Positions 34,748-44,100 of a DNA stretch of 64,000 nt are shown here, in pieces. Within the stretch, counting starts at the first letter, position 1. Each line of letters opens with the position of its first letter. The notes beneath the pieces were generated by a model, which saw only the letters and a program-made list of their open reading frames with translations, ran no database searches and was not told where the DNA came from. Source of the stretch: Marinobacter salexigens (GTDB lineage: Bacteria; Pseudomonadota; Gammaproteobacteria; Pseudomonadales; Oleiphilaceae); contig NZ_JAHKPV010000021.1 of assembly GCF_018860765.1 (NCBI RefSeq), positions 551,845 to 615,844 on the forward strand. Direction: 5' to 3'. The translations under genes were made by a program, and so were the position numbers.

Positions 34748-36022
34748 ATGAACACGAGCAGTTCCCCGTATCCTGATTATAAACGCGCCTGCGGTTGGAA
34801 TGAGCCGTCTGAGCTGTCCCCGAAACACTCTCGCCTTACAGGTTATCAAACCTGCGATGCGATCATTGTAGGCGCTGGCTATACCGGCATCGGCATAGCC
34901 CGCCAACTCGCAAAGTTAAAGCCAAATAGTGATATCAGAGTTTTGGAGGCGGAAACCATTGGAGCAGGCTCCCCCGGCCGCAACTCGGGCTTTGTTCTCG
35001 AACATGCCTTCACTGGTGCCACCCCTGAGGCAGCCGGAGTTCTGTACCATCGTTATCAGTCCACGCAAGATGTCATGCGTGAAATAGGCTATACGGGAGC
35101 CGTCACGGCAAACTCTAAAATTTTCAAAGGCGCAGCTACAGATCGAGGCATGCGAAATTTGTCAGCCTTAGCGACCCTCCTTGAAAAAAGCGGCCAACCT
35201 TTCGAGTGGATGAGTGCGGAGCGATTAAGATCAATTACGGGCAGTAGCTATTACCGTGCTGGGCTTAATTTGCCAGGCAATAGTTTGGTTAACCCCTATG
35301 CACTGATCTCAAACCTGGCACAAAGCCTTCCTCCAATCATTAAATTGTATGAGCAAAGCCCAGCTGTTCACCTCTCCCGAACCTCATCTGGCTGGCTGGC
35401 CACAACACCCGAAGGTTCCATACAAGCTCCAAAGGTATTTCTGGCAAACAATGCCTTTGCCGCCTCTCTGGGGTTTGGCAATGCTTATAGCGTCAAAATA
35501 TTCACCTATGCAGGGATCACCCCCAAATTGCCAGCCGATTTATTCGCTGCCCTGGCACCGGAAGGGCAATGGGGATTGCTACCTGCCCACCGTCTTGGCT
35601 CCACCCTAAGAACGACCGACGATGGAAGACTTCTTATACGCGGCTTTTACGGCTACGAGCGCGAAGGTAATGACTCCACACGGCGCTATCTTGAACAAAG
35701 CCTATTAAACCGTTTCCCTGAACTGAGTAGTTATGGTTTGGAGGAATGGTGGGGCGGAACCACGTCGCTTACGGCAAATGGTGCCCCGCTGTGGGGCCAG
35801 CTTAAGAAAGGGCTATTCGCCTCCATCGGATGTAACGGTGTAGGTATTTTAAAGGGAACGCTTCTGGGACAGCAGTTGGCCAACCTTGCTTCCGGCCAAC
35901 CCTGCTTAAACGTAAACGAACTCATGGGCGTACCCAGCTGGATGCCACCTGAGCCAATTAGACACATTGGATTCAATCTCGTCAGCGCTGTGGAAAGGCG
36001 GCTGGCTGGTGCTGAACGCTAA
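34748..36022 (+). CDS. FAD-dependent amine/amino-acid oxidoreductase (DAO family)
   Basis: A 424-residue flavoprotein of the D-amino-acid oxidase fold. The dinucleotide-binding motif AIIVGAGYTGIGIARQLA lies near residue 40, followed by the acidic end of beta-2 (RVLEAETIGAGSPGRNSGFV). The C-terminal FAD-binding stretch is FASIGCNGVGILKGTLLGQQ. The length matches glycine/sarcosine oxidases and PuuB-type gamma-glutamylputrescine oxidases. These oxidise a C-N bond to an imine, with release of ammonia or an amine. A RidA gene follows by 27 bases; RidA-type imine deaminases dispose of exactly such products. The substrate is not determined, and oxidase versus dehydrogenase cannot be decided from sequence. 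Confidence 0.87.
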   Translation: MNTSSSPYPDYKRACGWNEPSELSPKHSRLTGYQTCDAIIVGAGYTGIGIARQLAKLKPNSDIRVLEAETIGAGSPGRNSGFVLEHAFTGATPEAAGVLYHRYQSTQDVMREIGYTGAVTANSKIFKGAATDRGMRNLSALATLLEKSGQPFEWMSAERLRSITGSSYYRAGLNLPGNSLVNPYALISNLAQSLPPIIKLYEQSPAVHLSRTSSGWLATTPEGSIQAPKVFLANNAFAASLGFGNAYSVKIFTYAGITPKLPADLFAALAPEGQWGLLPAHRLGSTLRTTDDGRLLIRGFYGYEREGNDSTRRYLEQSLLNRFPELSSYGLEEWWGGTTSLTANGAPLWGQLKKGLFASIGCNGVGILKGTLLGQQLANLASGQPCLNVNELMGVPSWMPPEPIRHIGFNLVSAVERRLAGAER

Positions 36023-36049
36023 CCAAAACCCACCTAAGGAAGAGCAAAA

Positions 36050-36427
36050 ATGATTAAAACAGTAAAAACAGAATTGTACGCGTCCCCCTCGCCGCTTGAG
36101 TGGGCAACCATTGGTAACGGGATATTGTTTACTGCTCAAATCCCTATTGATGGCCAAGGGAACGTTGTTGAAGGCGGTATTGAAGCCCAAACTCGCCAGA
36201 CCATGGAAAACTTGCGCCACACACTAGAATGCGCAAATGCAAACCTAACAGATGTCACACAGGTATTGATTTACGTCACCGACAGATCACACCTGCCGAT
36301 TGTTAACAGCATCTACGCAGAGTACTTCGAGAAGCCTTATCCAAACCGAGCTGCGTTGGTAATAGCCGGTCTTGCTCGAGAAGAAATGCTGGTTGAGCTG
36401 GTGGTCTATGCAGCCATCAAAGATTAG
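36050..36427 (+). CDS. RidA family enamine/imine deaminase
   Basis: A 125-residue RidA (YjgF/YER057c/UK114) protein of standard length. It carries GNGILFTAQIPIDGQGNVV, QTRQTMENLRHTLE and VTQVLIYVTD, and ends with YPNRAALVIAGLAREEMLVE. The arginine in the PNRAA segment corresponds to the catalytic arginine of active RidA, though the flanking residues differ from the usual P-x-R-S/A context. It would hydrolyse reactive imines or enamines to the keto acid and ammonia. AAGGAAGAG precedes the ATG. It follows the FAD oxidase closely and likely works on that enzyme's product. Confidence 0.9.
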   Translation: MIKTVKTELYASPSPLEWATIGNGILFTAQIPIDGQGNVVEGGIEAQTRQTMENLRHTLECANANLTDVTQVLIYVTDRSHLPIVNSIYAEYFEKPYPNRAALVIAGLAREEMLVELVVYAAIKD

Positions 36428-36495
36428 GCATTAATTGACTGCGCCAAACTATCTCCCTGTTTTAATTTCCCAGCAAGAACTGGGCGGTCGACTAA

Positions 36496-36921
36496 TCAAA
36501 GATTCACGTTCAGCCGCAACCGTTGCTGAAGTATTCCCTCTACAGGCAGCCTGTATGCGGCTGCCTCCCACCAAACATCATCACGTTTAAGCTCGTCGGC
36601 TCTTGGTGTTTGAGGCAAAGGAACTGGCATGACTGCACGCTGACGGGCAAAGCCGTCTATCTCAGCCCTACTGACCTCATAGAATTTCCTCTCACCATCG
36701 CTGGGGCCATACCGGAGAGTAACAACCAGCATTCCCGATGGCGCTAACAATTCAGTGAGAATACGGAACGCCCTATCACGCGAACCAAAATACTGTACAT
36801 ATAGACAGCTTTTGCATGTAACATGCTCGTCACACTCCTTGGCGACCATAAGCCGCTCTATCACCAATGCCATTCCGTTTTGATCGCTCAAACGTGGAGG
36901 ATATTCATGACGATCTCTCAC
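36496..36921 (-). pseudogene. Remnant of a class I SAM-dependent methyltransferase (C-terminal half)
   Basis: The last ~100 residues of this 141-codon reading frame resemble the C-terminal half of a small class I methyltransferase: AFRILTELLAPSGMLVVTLR, then GPSDGERKFYEVS and a final WWEAAAYRLP. The nucleotide-binding N-terminal half (GxGxG region) is absent. The first ~40 residues have no recognisable family sequence, and the frame runs head-on into the start of the divergent CLCA_X gene at 36907. The likeliest explanation is a truncated gene; it might still be expressed as a small protein. There is no sign of the missing half in the other frames upstream. Confidence 0.5.
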
Positions 36922-37656
36922 CCCATCTCTTTTATTACGGTACGACGCCGATTCGATTTCCGCGGCATCGAGATCGGTCGCTGGGTGACGCCAACAGAGC
37001 GGGATCGTGCAGCGGATCGATTTTACAGGGCTCTGTGTGATCTAATGACGACTTTGCAGGGGCCAGAAAACCTCATATCTCTTCGTGGAACTCTCGGCAT
37101 GCAGTACGGCATTGGTGGTCGGCCCGGGGTGTCTGCCCACTATGTTCCCGCAACCCGACAACTGGCACTCGCAAAGAACGCTGGTGCCGGTAGCCTGGCT
37201 CATGAATGGTTCCATGCTTTTGATCATTACATGGGGTCTAGAGCCTTCCGAAGTTTAGGGAAATTTGGGTTTGCCTCAAGCGGCTGGCTCGGTGGTGCCC
37301 TGCAGAAAGATCATCCACTAAACAGCTTACTCAGCACCTGCTTTAAGACCATTCTGTTAACTGAAGACGGAACGGCGCCAAGCCCCCTATTTCAGGCATC
37401 CAAAGATGCCGACGAGCAACTAAAGGTGCTGTATTACGCAAAGCCGGAAGAGCTTTGCGCCCGGGCTTTTGAGGCTTTCATAGAAGATAGCACTCCCAAC
37501 AACTCTTTCCTGGTACGCGGTACTGTCTATTCAGACGAAGCCAATGCGGGCCTTTATCCAAAGGGCATGCATCGCCAGCGTATCAACGAAACATTCCAAG
37601 ACTATTTTGCCTCGCTGGGTGCGGCCTTGTACCGGGAACAGGCGAAAGCTGGATGA
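36907..37656 (+). CDS. CLCA_X family protein
   Basis: A protein of about 249 residues. It has a metalloprotease-like HEXXH-variant segment, AGAGSLAHEWFHAFDHYMGS, with Glu and His in the right order and a second HxxxH behind it. The first part carries a conserved IEIGRWVTPTERDRAADRFY block. It is recognisable as the CLCA_X family of small proteobacterial proteins, whose function is unknown. The start is the ATG at 36907 with GGAGG 6 bases upstream; a longer reading from 36823 has no such support. dusA follows about 80 bases downstream on the same strand. Metal-dependent peptidase activity is inference from the motif. Confidence 0.75.
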   Translation: MTISHPISFITVRRRFDFRGIEIGRWVTPTERDRAADRFYRALCDLMTTLQGPENLISLRGTLGMQYGIGGRPGVSAHYVPATRQLALAKNAGAGSLAHEWFHAFDHYMGSRAFRSLGKFGFASSGWLGGALQKDHPLNSLLSTCFKTILLTEDGTAPSPLFQASKDADEQLKVLYYAKPEELCARAFEAFIEDSTPNNSFLVRGTVYSDEANAGLYPKGMHRQRINETFQDYFASLGAALYREQAKAG

Positions 37657-37733
37657 AGCAGTCTGTTTTGGTCAGCTGAACCGTTTTCCTGATAGACTTG
37701 GATATTCGAATAATGAGCAGACTTGAGCAATAG

Positions 37734-38816
37734 ATGACCAGCAACGTACCTTCGGAATACGCGAACCTCTCCAACAAAACCCCTGAAAATACTGGGCCAG
37801 AGCCATCTCGCCGCTTTTGCGTTGCGCCAATGATGGATTGGACTACCCCGCATTACAGGTATCTTGCTCGCCTGCTTAGCCGACACACCCTACTCTACAC
37901 CGAAATGGTCACCACAGGCGCCTTGATTCACGGCGATACTGATCGGTTTTTACGCCACAACTCTGCTGAATACCCGTTGGCTCTTCAGCTAGGCGGCAGT
38001 GATGCACGCGAGTTGGCCCACTGTTCACGACTTGCGGAAGAGTTTGGCTTTAGCGAAGTAAATCTGAACGTTGGTTGCCCTAGTGATCGCGTTCAGAACA
38101 ACATGATTGGCGCCTGCCTGATGGGGCACCCTGACAAGGTAGCCGAAGGCATTCGGGCGATGATTGAAGCTACTCGTCTACCGGTTACGGTCAAGCACCG
38201 TATTGGCATTAACGGCCGCGAGTCTTGGGACGAGCTTTGCGAATTTATTGAGAAGGTCGCCGCTGCAGGTTGCCGCACCTTTATAGTGCACGCACGCATC
38301 GCTATTCTTGAGGGCCTGAGCCCTAAGGAAAACCGGGATGTTCCGCCCCTGAAATACGACTGGGCTTACCGATTGAAACAGACGTACCCGCACCTTGAAA
38401 TCATTATCAACGGCGGCATCAAAACCTTCGAGGAATGCCACCAACATTTGGAGTATACAGATGGTGTAATGCTGGGCCGCGAGGCATATCACAACCCCTG
38501 GCTACTGGCGGGCGTAGATTCAGAATTCTTTGGTAACGAGCCCCCTGTTGCTTCGCGCCACGAAGCACTCCGGTCTATGTATCCGTTTATTCAAAGTGAG
38601 TTGGACCGTGGTGTTTTCCTTGGCCACATTTCTAGGCACCTGCTTGGGCTTTTTCACGGAATGCCCGGTGGTCGCCAATTTCGCCGCTACATCAGTGAAA
38701 ATGCCCATAAACCTGGTGCGGGCTTGGAAGTGATTCAGGCGGCGCTGGCGAAGGTTCAAGAGCAAGAGGAGCCTGTACAAACGGAAGCCGCAACGAGTGC
38801 CGTGTCACAGCCTTAA
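37734..38816 (+). CDS. dusA: tRNA-dihydrouridine synthase DusA
   Basis: A 360-residue FMN-dependent enzyme. [19 protein letters not shown] opens the TIM barrel; [20 protein letters not shown] contains the catalytic cysteine; [12 protein letters not shown] and [19 protein letters not shown] are characteristic of Dus[11 protein letters not shown] and [16 protein letters not shown] form the FMN phosphate site. It reduces uridines 20/20a in the tRNA D-loop using NADPH. The first ~25 residues before RRFCVAP are extra but common in the family. The next gene, transaldolase, starts about 128 bases downstream. Confidence 0.95.
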   Translation: MTSNVPSEYANLSNKTPENTGPEPSRRFCVAPMMDWTTPHYRYLARLLSRHTLLYTEMVTTGALIHGDTDRFLRHNSAEYPLALQLGGSDARELAHCSRLAEEFGFSEVNLNVGCPSDRVQNNMIGACLMGHPDKVAEGIRAMIEATRLPVTVKHRIGINGRESWDELCEFIEKVAAAGCRTFIVHARIAILEGLSPKENRDVPPLKYDWAYRLKQTYPHLEIIINGGIKTFEECHQHLEYTDGVMLGREAYHNPWLLAGVDSEFFGNEPPVASRHEALRSMYPFIQSELDRGVFLGHISRHLLGLFHGMPGGRQFRRYISENAHKPGAGLEVIQAALAKVQEQEEPVQTEAATSAVSQP

Positions 38817-38944
38817 CGTTGTATTGCCAGAACCTAACGTTTTGCTATCTTGTTCCTGCCTTTACAGCCCGTTATTGTAGAAGTACAACCCGCATCCAGG
38901 AGTCGGATGTGCTGATAAAAATATCAATCGGGACGACTATACGA

Positions 38945-39913
38945 ATGACCACTAAGCTCGACCAACTGAAAACCATGACCACCGTAGTGGCAGATACAGG
39001 CGATATCGATGCTATTGCCCAGTGGCGCCCTGAGGATGCCACCACAAACCCCTCGCTATTATTGAAGGCGGCCGTATCTGATGCCTATCGGCCCATGCTT
39101 GGAAAAGCCGTTGCTATGGCACGTAAACAGGGTGGTTCAGACGCAGAGCAACTAACCTTGGCCACCGATATGCTCGCGGTTCTGGCGGGTCAGGAAATAC
39201 TCAGCCTGATACCCGGTGTGGTTTCTACCGAAGTGGATGCGCGCTTATCTTTTGATACTGAGGCCACGCTCAAGCGGGCACGCCGCCTGATCGAGCTTTA
39301 TGACCAGCAGGGCGTGGATACCAGTCGAGTCCTCATCAAGATTGCATCTACTTGGGAAGGTATACGCGCTGCGGAAATACTCGAGCAGGAAGGCATACGA
39401 TGCAATCTCACACTCCTGTTCTCTTTCGTTCAGGCTGCGGCCTGCGCTCAGGCTGGCGCTTTTCTGATTTCGCCTTTCGTGGGGCGCATTCTGGACTGGC
39501 ATATCGCCAATAGTGGCCGCGACCACTTCCCTGCTTCAGAAGACCCCGGCGTACTGTCGGTAGCGCGAATCTACAACTACTACAAAGCGAATGGCTTTAG
39601 CACTGTGGTTATGGGCGCTAGCTTTCGCAATATCGGCGAAATCGAAATGCTGGCCGGCTGCGACCGGCTTACAATCAGCCCGGCATTGCTTCAGGAGCTC
39701 AAAGACGACAACGGCAAGCTGGAGCAGCAGCTGACTGCTACCGGTGCCTCTTCAACCGATGGCTTTGGAATTCTGGATGAAAAGCGCTTCCGTTGGGAAT
39801 CCAATGAAGATGCTATGGCCACTGAAAAGCTTGCAGACGGCATTCGCCGCTTTACTTCCGATCAGATTGAATTGGAAAACCGGGTTCGCCAATTGGCCAA
39901 CAAAGCTGCCTGA
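38945..39913 (+). CDS. tal: Transaldolase
   Basis: A 322-residue class I aldolase of the TalB type. It starts [20 protein letters not shown] and carries the family signatures [16 protein letters not shown] [17 protein letters not shown] and the Schiff-base lysine in [16 protein letters not shown], with [10 protein letters not shown] later. It transfers a dihydroxyacetone unit between sedoheptulose-7-phosphate and glyceraldehyde-3-phosphate, yielding erythrose-4-phosphate and fructose-6-phosphate. The ATG at 38945 is chosen because the family begins there; the frame is open further upstream to 38819 but that part has no homology. Erythrose-4-phosphate is a substrate of the DAHP synthase encoded 540 bases downstream. 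Confidence 0.96.
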   Translation: MTTKLDQLKTMTTVVADTGDIDAIAQWRPEDATTNPSLLLKAAVSDAYRPMLGKAVAMARKQGGSDAEQLTLATDMLAVLAGQEILSLIPGVVSTEVDARLSFDTEATLKRARRLIELYDQQGVDTSRVLIKIASTWEGIRAAEILEQEGIRCNLTLLFSFVQAAACAQAGAFLISPFVGRILDWHIANSGRDHFPASEDPGVLSVARIYNYYKANGFSTVVMGASFRNIGEIEMLAGCDRLTISPALLQELKDDNGKLEQQLTATGASSTDGFGILDEKRFRWESNEDAMATEKLADGIRRFTSDQIELENRVRQLANKAA

Positions 39914-39977
39914 GGACCAATATTTGTTTGGCGCAATCTCGGAGCACTTTTAATCCACCTAAACATCCGTGCAGATT

Positions 39978-40442
39978 ATGATTGAGAGCCTGAAAAAACT
40001 GTTTAGTGCGCCGGAAACGGAGCATCATAAACCCGATGATCGCCAGCTTGCGATTGCTGCCACTGCTTTGATGGTTCAGCTTTCACGAGTAGACAGTGAT
40101 CAGGATGAGCGTGAGCTGCAAGTTATCGTGGACTGCGCCGTGAAGGCCCATCAGATAACCCGTGAAGAAGCAGAAGAAATACTGGCCACTGCGCTAAGCC
40201 AGGCTGAGGATGCCACTTCACTTTATGAGTTTACCGGACAAATAAACGATGCACTGGATCAAGACGGTAAGCAGGCACTACTGGAGAGCATCTGGCACGT
40301 TGCTCTGGCAGATGATCGCATCGACAAATACGAAGAGCACCTAATTCGCCGTATCGCTGATTTATTGCACCTGAACCACAGGGAACTCATGCAGGCACGG
40401 CACAGGGCTGAGAGCGCCCGCTCTGAGGCTTTAGATCATTAA
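39978..40442 (+). CDS. TerB-like protein
   Basis: About 154 residues, all-helical, with two TerB-type acidic helix pairs: ATALMVQLSRVDSDQDEREL and ESIWHVALADDRIDKYEEHL, each carrying a D-x-D/E metal-binding-like cluster. It belongs to the TerB/tellurite-resistance-like family, whose members bind metal or associate with membranes, but no other ter genes are near, so tellurite resistance should not be assumed. The ATG at 39978 begins MIESLKKLF; an in-frame GTG at 39969 is an alternative. It lies 9 bases before the DAHP synthase gene and is probably co-transcribed with it. Confidence 0.8.
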   Translation: MIESLKKLFSAPETEHHKPDDRQLAIAATALMVQLSRVDSDQDERELQVIVDCAVKAHQITREEAEEILATALSQAEDATSLYEFTGQINDALDQDGKQALLESIWHVALADDRIDKYEEHLIRRIADLLHLNHRELMQARHRAESARSEALDH

Positions 40443-40451
40443 GGAGATCGC

Positions 40452-41579
40452 ATGCTAGCTATTCTTCACCCCGATACACCGCTCGACAGCGAAGCCTATC
40501 GCCAGACAATGCACTATCTGGAAAACCTGTCAGGCGTAACTGTGCGCGTACATGAAATTCAGGGCGCCAGCCAGCGGCTTACTGAAATATACCTGCTAGG
40601 CGACACAAAGCCCCTCGACAAAGAAGAAATTGAAGCCTTGCCCGCGGTCGAGCGGGCCATCCGCATATCCGAGGACTACCGGATTCTGGGCCGCCATCGG
40701 GATGATAACCGGCAAACCGGCTTCAGCTATAACGGGGTAAATTTTAACCAATCCAACCTCAATATTTTTGCAGGACTCTGTGCCGTCGATATTCCAGAGC
40801 ATGTAGAAATGATGTTGCAGGCTTTGGAGCAGAATGGTCAGGTATGTACCCGAATGGGCGCCTACAAACCCCGCACCAACCCCTATTCGTTTCAGGGCCA
40901 TGGTAAAGGCTGCCTGCCTTGGGTATTTGAAAAAGCAGGCAAGCACGGTATCAAAGTAGTGGCCATGGAAATCACCCATGAAAGCCACATTGAAGAAATC
41001 GATACCTGTCTGGAAAAGCTTGGGCGGCCGACCGGCGTCATGCTTCAGGTGGGTACCCGCAACACCCAGAACTTTGAATTGCTGAAAGCTATTGGTCGGC
41101 AGAGCACCTATCCCGTTCTGCTCAAGCGCGGGTTCGGCATTACTCTGAACGAATCCCTGAATGCGGCGGAATATCTGGCCAGCGAAGGCAATGCAAACGT
41201 TATTTTCTGCTTGCGCGGCATGAAAACCGAAGCTGGCCAGCCACACCGTAACATGGTGGACTTTGCCCACGTGCCCGCCGTTAAAAGACTGACGCGCATG
41301 CCAGTCTGTGTAGACCCATCGCACTCTGTTGGCACCCGTGAAAAGTCTCCTGATGGCATCCTCGATGTCATGCACGCAACGGCACAGGGCGTGATCGCAG
41401 GGGCAAACATGGTGCTAGTAGATTTTCACCCGAAACCTGAAAAAGCACTGGTAGACGGGCCCCAGGCGCTACTGATGAATGAACTCCCGGCCTATCTGGA
41501 AGATATACAGTTATGCCACGACACTTGGAAAAAGCGTCAGGCTATTTACCAACGCTTAAAAGGTGAAACACCGGTATGA
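40452..41579 (+). CDS. 3-deoxy-7-phosphoheptulonate synthase, type I-beta
   Basis: A 375-residue DAHP synthase of the I-beta (KDO8P-synthase-like) type. An N-terminal regulatory domain (about residues 1-80) precedes a barrel. Landmarks in the barrel are MGAYKPRTNPYSFQG, VMLQVGTRNTQNFELLKA, VLLKRGFGITLNESLNAAEY, VCVDPSHSVGTREK and VDFHPKPEKALVDGPQALL. It condenses phosphoenolpyruvate and erythrose-4-phosphate, the first step toward aromatic amino acids. AAGGAGATCGC gives a strong ribosome site. It follows a TerB-like gene by 9 bases and overlaps the GDPD gene by 4 bases. Whether the N-terminal domain mediates feedback inhibition cannot be told from sequence. Confidence 0.93.
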   Translation: MLAILHPDTPLDSEAYRQTMHYLENLSGVTVRVHEIQGASQRLTEIYLLGDTKPLDKEEIEALPAVERAIRISEDYRILGRHRDDNRQTGFSYNGVNFNQSNLNIFAGLCAVDIPEHVEMMLQALEQNGQVCTRMGAYKPRTNPYSFQGHGKGCLPWVFEKAGKHGIKVVAMEITHESHIEEIDTCLEKLGRPTGVMLQVGTRNTQNFELLKAIGRQSTYPVLLKRGFGITLNESLNAAEYLASEGNANVIFCLRGMKTEAGQPHRNMVDFAHVPAVKRLTRMPVCVDPSHSVGTREKSPDGILDVMHATAQGVIAGANMVLVDFHPKPEKALVDGPQALLMNELPAYLEDIQLCHDTWKKRQAIYQRLKGETPV

Positions 41580-42367
41580 TTGTCTACGGACACCGGGGGG
41601 CTAAAGGTGAAGCCCCCGAAAACACCCTGCCCGGATTCAAACACGCTTACCGGCAGGGCGTTAGGCATTTTGAGCTGGATCTGGTGTTGTCAAAAGATGG
41701 CAAACCGGTTCTGGTGCATGATCTTACAATCGACCGCACTACAGGCCAAAAAGGCGAGGTAAGCAATTACACCGCCGCAGAGCTTGCTGCAATGGACGCC
41801 CGTAAAAACGCAAGCCCTTGGCCAGAGAGAGCCGGAATTCCGTCGCTTGAGGATTTACTGGATCAGTTCAACGATATTGAGCATTTCCAGCTTGAGGTAA
41901 AAAAAGACTCCCGCACTAGGCTGAATGTTCTCTGTAACCGGCTAACGGAAATCATACAACATCGAAACCTGTATCAAACGGCTGCGATTACCTCGTCAGA
42001 CACATGGTTTTTGAAAGAAATTCGGAGAAGAAATAAACGTATTCGCACCGGGTTGGTAGCAGAAAGACGCTTCCCGAGGCCAATTGGGCAGGCGGCAAGG
42101 CTGGGATGTGAATACCTGTGCATTAACTGGAAACTGTGCTCACCAGAACTCGTCGAAAACGCTCGGCGCAAAGAAATGCACGTTTCCTGTTGGACGGTTA
42201 ACCGCATTCAAGACATGCTTCGGCTAGAAGCTATGGGCGTAGACAGCGTTATTACAGACTATCCCACAAGTACGCGCATGTTCTTCGATAACCGTGCACG
42301 CGCAGCTCTGGCGCTGCCCGACCGGAACGAAATGGCTGCGGGCAATGAAACATTGCCCGCCAGCTGA
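41576..42367 (+). CDS. Glycerophosphodiester phosphodiesterase
   Basis: A 263-residue GDPD-family TIM barrel. The opening VYGHRGAKGEAPENTLPGF, the metal-binding FELDLVLSKDGKPVLVHD and the later FQLEVKKDSRT contain the catalytic His and acidic residues, and SCWTVNRIQDMLRLEAMGVD the C-terminal signature. It hydrolyses glycerophosphodiesters to glycerol-3-phosphate and an alcohol. There is no signal peptide, so it is cytoplasmic, like UgpQ. Its ATG overlaps the stop of the DAHP synthase gene (ATGA). The end of the gene carries a perfect 10-base-pair hairpin. Confidence 0.93.
   Translation: MIVYGHRGAKGEAPENTLPGFKHAYRQGVRHFELDLVLSKDGKPVLVHDLTIDRTTGQKGEVSNYTAAELAAMDARKNASPWPERAGIPSLEDLLDQFNDIEHFQLEVKKDSRTRLNVLCNRLTEIIQHRNLYQTAAITSSDTWFLKEIRRRNKRIRTGLVAERRFPRPIGQAARLGCEYLCINWKLCSPELVENARRKEMHVSCWTVNRIQDMLRLEAMGVDSVITDYPTSTRMFFDNRARAALALPDRNEMAAGNETLPAS
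42338..42360. terminator. Perfect hairpin at the end of the GDPD gene, between convergent genes
   Basis: GCGGGCAATG (42338-42347) and CATTGCCCGC (42351-42360) form a perfect 10-base-pair GC-rich stem with an AAA loop, ending 7 bases before the GDPD stop codon's last base. The sthA gene ends 20 bases beyond on the other strand. There is no U-run on either side, so this is not a canonical Rho-independent terminator. It may act as a bidirectional pause or 3'-end stabiliser. Confidence 0.45.
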
Positions 42368-42379
42368 GCGCTGAACAGA

Positions 42380-43771
42380 TTAGAAGATCCGGTTCAGGCC
42401 ATTCAGTGCAGCTACCCGATAAGCTTCAGCCATAGTCGGGTAGTTGAACGTGGTATTGATAAAGTAGTTCAGTGAGTTAGCCTCACCTTCCTGATTCATA
42501 ATCGCCTGACCGATATGGACGATTTCTGCAGCCTGGTCGCCAAAACAGTGAATCCCCAGAATGGCTCTGGTCTCCCGGTGGAACAGGATTTTCAGCATAC
42601 CCACTGCTTCGCCGGTAATCTGCGCCCGGGCAAGGTCCTTGAAAAAGGCCTGACCAACTTCATAGGGTACTTTGGCTTCCGTCAGCTCACGCTCGGTTTT
42701 ACCAACGGAGCTGATTTCCGGAATCGTATAGATACCCGTAGGCACATCCGTGACGAAACGGAAGTAGTCATCATCAACTATGTCTGAAGACGCAGAGCGC
42801 CCTTGATCGTAAGCGGCGCTTGCCAAACTTGGCCACCCGATAACATCCCCGGCTGCATAGATGTTTTCGATCTCGGTGCGGTAGTGTTCGTCTACTGCAA
42901 GCTGGCCCCGACCATTGGGAGTTAAGCCAACATTCTCAAGCCCTAAATTATCCGTATTACCACTTCGGCCATTACACCAGAGAAACGCATCTGCACGAAT
43001 TTTCTTGCCCGACTTCATCGAAAGCACCACACCGTGGTCGTCACCATCCACAGACTCGTACTCTTCGTTGTGGCGCACTAGCACACCGTTATTGCGTAGG
43101 TGGTAGCTAAGTGCATCAGAAATTTCGTCGTCAAGGAACGACAGCAGGCGACTTCCCGGGTTGATAAGGTCTACCTTCACACCAAGACCTGCAAAAATTG
43201 ACGCATATTCCGATCCAATAACCCCAGCGCCATAGATAATCAGGGTGCGCGGTGTATGGGAAAGGTTGAGAATGGTATCTGAGTTGTAAATCCTGTGATG
43301 ACGGAAATTCAAATCAGGCGGTAGATACGGGCGTGAGCCGGTCGCGATGACGGCCTGTTTGAAATGCAGGGTCTCTACAGCCTTGTTCCCGCGGACTTCA
43401 AGCCGGTTCTGGTCAAGGAACGAGGCACGTCCGTTGATTAGGTCGACACGGTTGCGAGAGTAGAACTGGGTTCTGAGTTTTACCTGTTTGCCTATAACCT
43501 TCTGTGCGCTTTGCAAGACCCGGGGAAACGAGAACCAACGGGGCTCACCAATATCCCGGAACATCTGGTTGGTATTAAAGGTGATGATTTGCTTAACCGA
43601 GTGACGCAAAGCCTTGGAAGGAATCGTCCCCCAGTGGGTGCAATTGCCCCCTACCGTGGGTTTGTCTTCAACGATAGCAACACGCTTGCCGTGCTTTGTC
43701 GCATTCATTGCCGCACCCTCACCAGAGGGTCCGGCACCGATAACGACGACGTCGTAATGATATTCTGCCAT
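42380..43771 (-). CDS. sthA: Soluble pyridine nucleotide transhydrogenase SthA
   Basis: A 463-residue flavoprotein of the disulfide-reductase family. It begins [19 protein letters not shown]. The region that would carry the redox-active disulfide reads [17 protein letters not shown]: only the first cysteine is present and the second is threonine, as in soluble transhydrogenases, separating it from lipoamide or glutathione reductases. The NAD(P) domain starts [35 protein letters not shown] is typical of the dimerisation domain. It moves hydride between NADPH and NADH in the cytoplasm. It lies 65 bases beyond nqrM on the same strand and may be read with the nqr operon. Confidence 0.95.
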   Translation of the reverse strand: MAEYHYDVVVIGAGPSGEGAAMNATKHGKRVAIVEDKPTVGGNCTHWGTIPSKALRHSVKQIITFNTNQMFRDIGEPRWFSFPRVLQSAQKVIGKQVKLRTQFYSRNRVDLINGRASFLDQNRLEVRGNKAVETLHFKQAVIATGSRPYLPPDLNFRHHRIYNSDTILNLSHTPRTLIIYGAGVIGSEYASIFAGLGVKVDLINPGSRLLSFLDDEISDALSYHLRNNGVLVRHNEEYESVDGDDHGVVLSMKSGKKIRADAFLWCNGRSGNTDNLGLENVGLTPNGRGQLAVDEHYRTEIENIYAAGDVIGWPSLASAAYDQGRSASSDIVDDDYFRFVTDVPTGIYTIPEISSVGKTERELTEAKVPYEVGQAFFKDLARAQITGEAVGMLKILFHRETRAILGIHCFGDQAAEIVHIGQAIMNQEGEANSLNYFINTTFNYPTMAEAYRVAALNGLNRIF

Positions 43772-43836
43772 GCGCGCAGTGACTCCTTATCTACGTCGTG
43801 AAAAGTAACTGTGATTATTTGAAATCTGCTAGCGTT

Positions 43837-44088
43837 TCACCGCTTACGACCAGCCTTGCTTGCATCATAGGCTAAATCTTCGGGCGCTGCGGCTTCCGAA
43901 GCCACACGCTGGTTTTCTTCTTCACACTTCTGAGTGTTGCCACCACAAATGTCGCAGGAAGAGCTGATGCCAAGAGCACCAATGCCGCCACAGGTGCCAC
44001 TGATGGGCTTTCGCCCAAAAATCACACCAACAGACATGCCTGCAACCAGAAGAACCACGATCAATAAAACCAGAAGAAAGGTACCCAT
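43837..44088 (-). CDS. nqrM: (Na+)-NQR maturation protein NqrM
   Basis: An 83-residue protein with one N-terminal membrane helix (FLLVLLIVVLLVAGMSVGVI). A conserved four-cysteine pattern follows: CGGIGALGISSSCDICGG, plus a further Cys in the tail. NqrM is needed to insert the iron centre coordinated by membrane cysteines of NqrD and NqrE. It lies 12 bases after apbE at the end of the nqr operon, its usual place. The charged C-terminal tail is cytoplasmic by prediction. Confidence 0.95.
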   Translation of the reverse strand: MGTFLLVLLIVVLLVAGMSVGVIFGRKPISGTCGGIGALGISSSCDICGGNTQKCEEENQRVASEAAAPEDLAYDASKAGRKR

Positions 44089-44100
44089 ATTGCCCTCCCC

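Noticed and set aside
39978..40442. Tellurite resistance locus.
   Set aside because: A lone TerB-like domain next to DAHP synthase with no terZ, terA, terC, terD or terE nearby does not support it.
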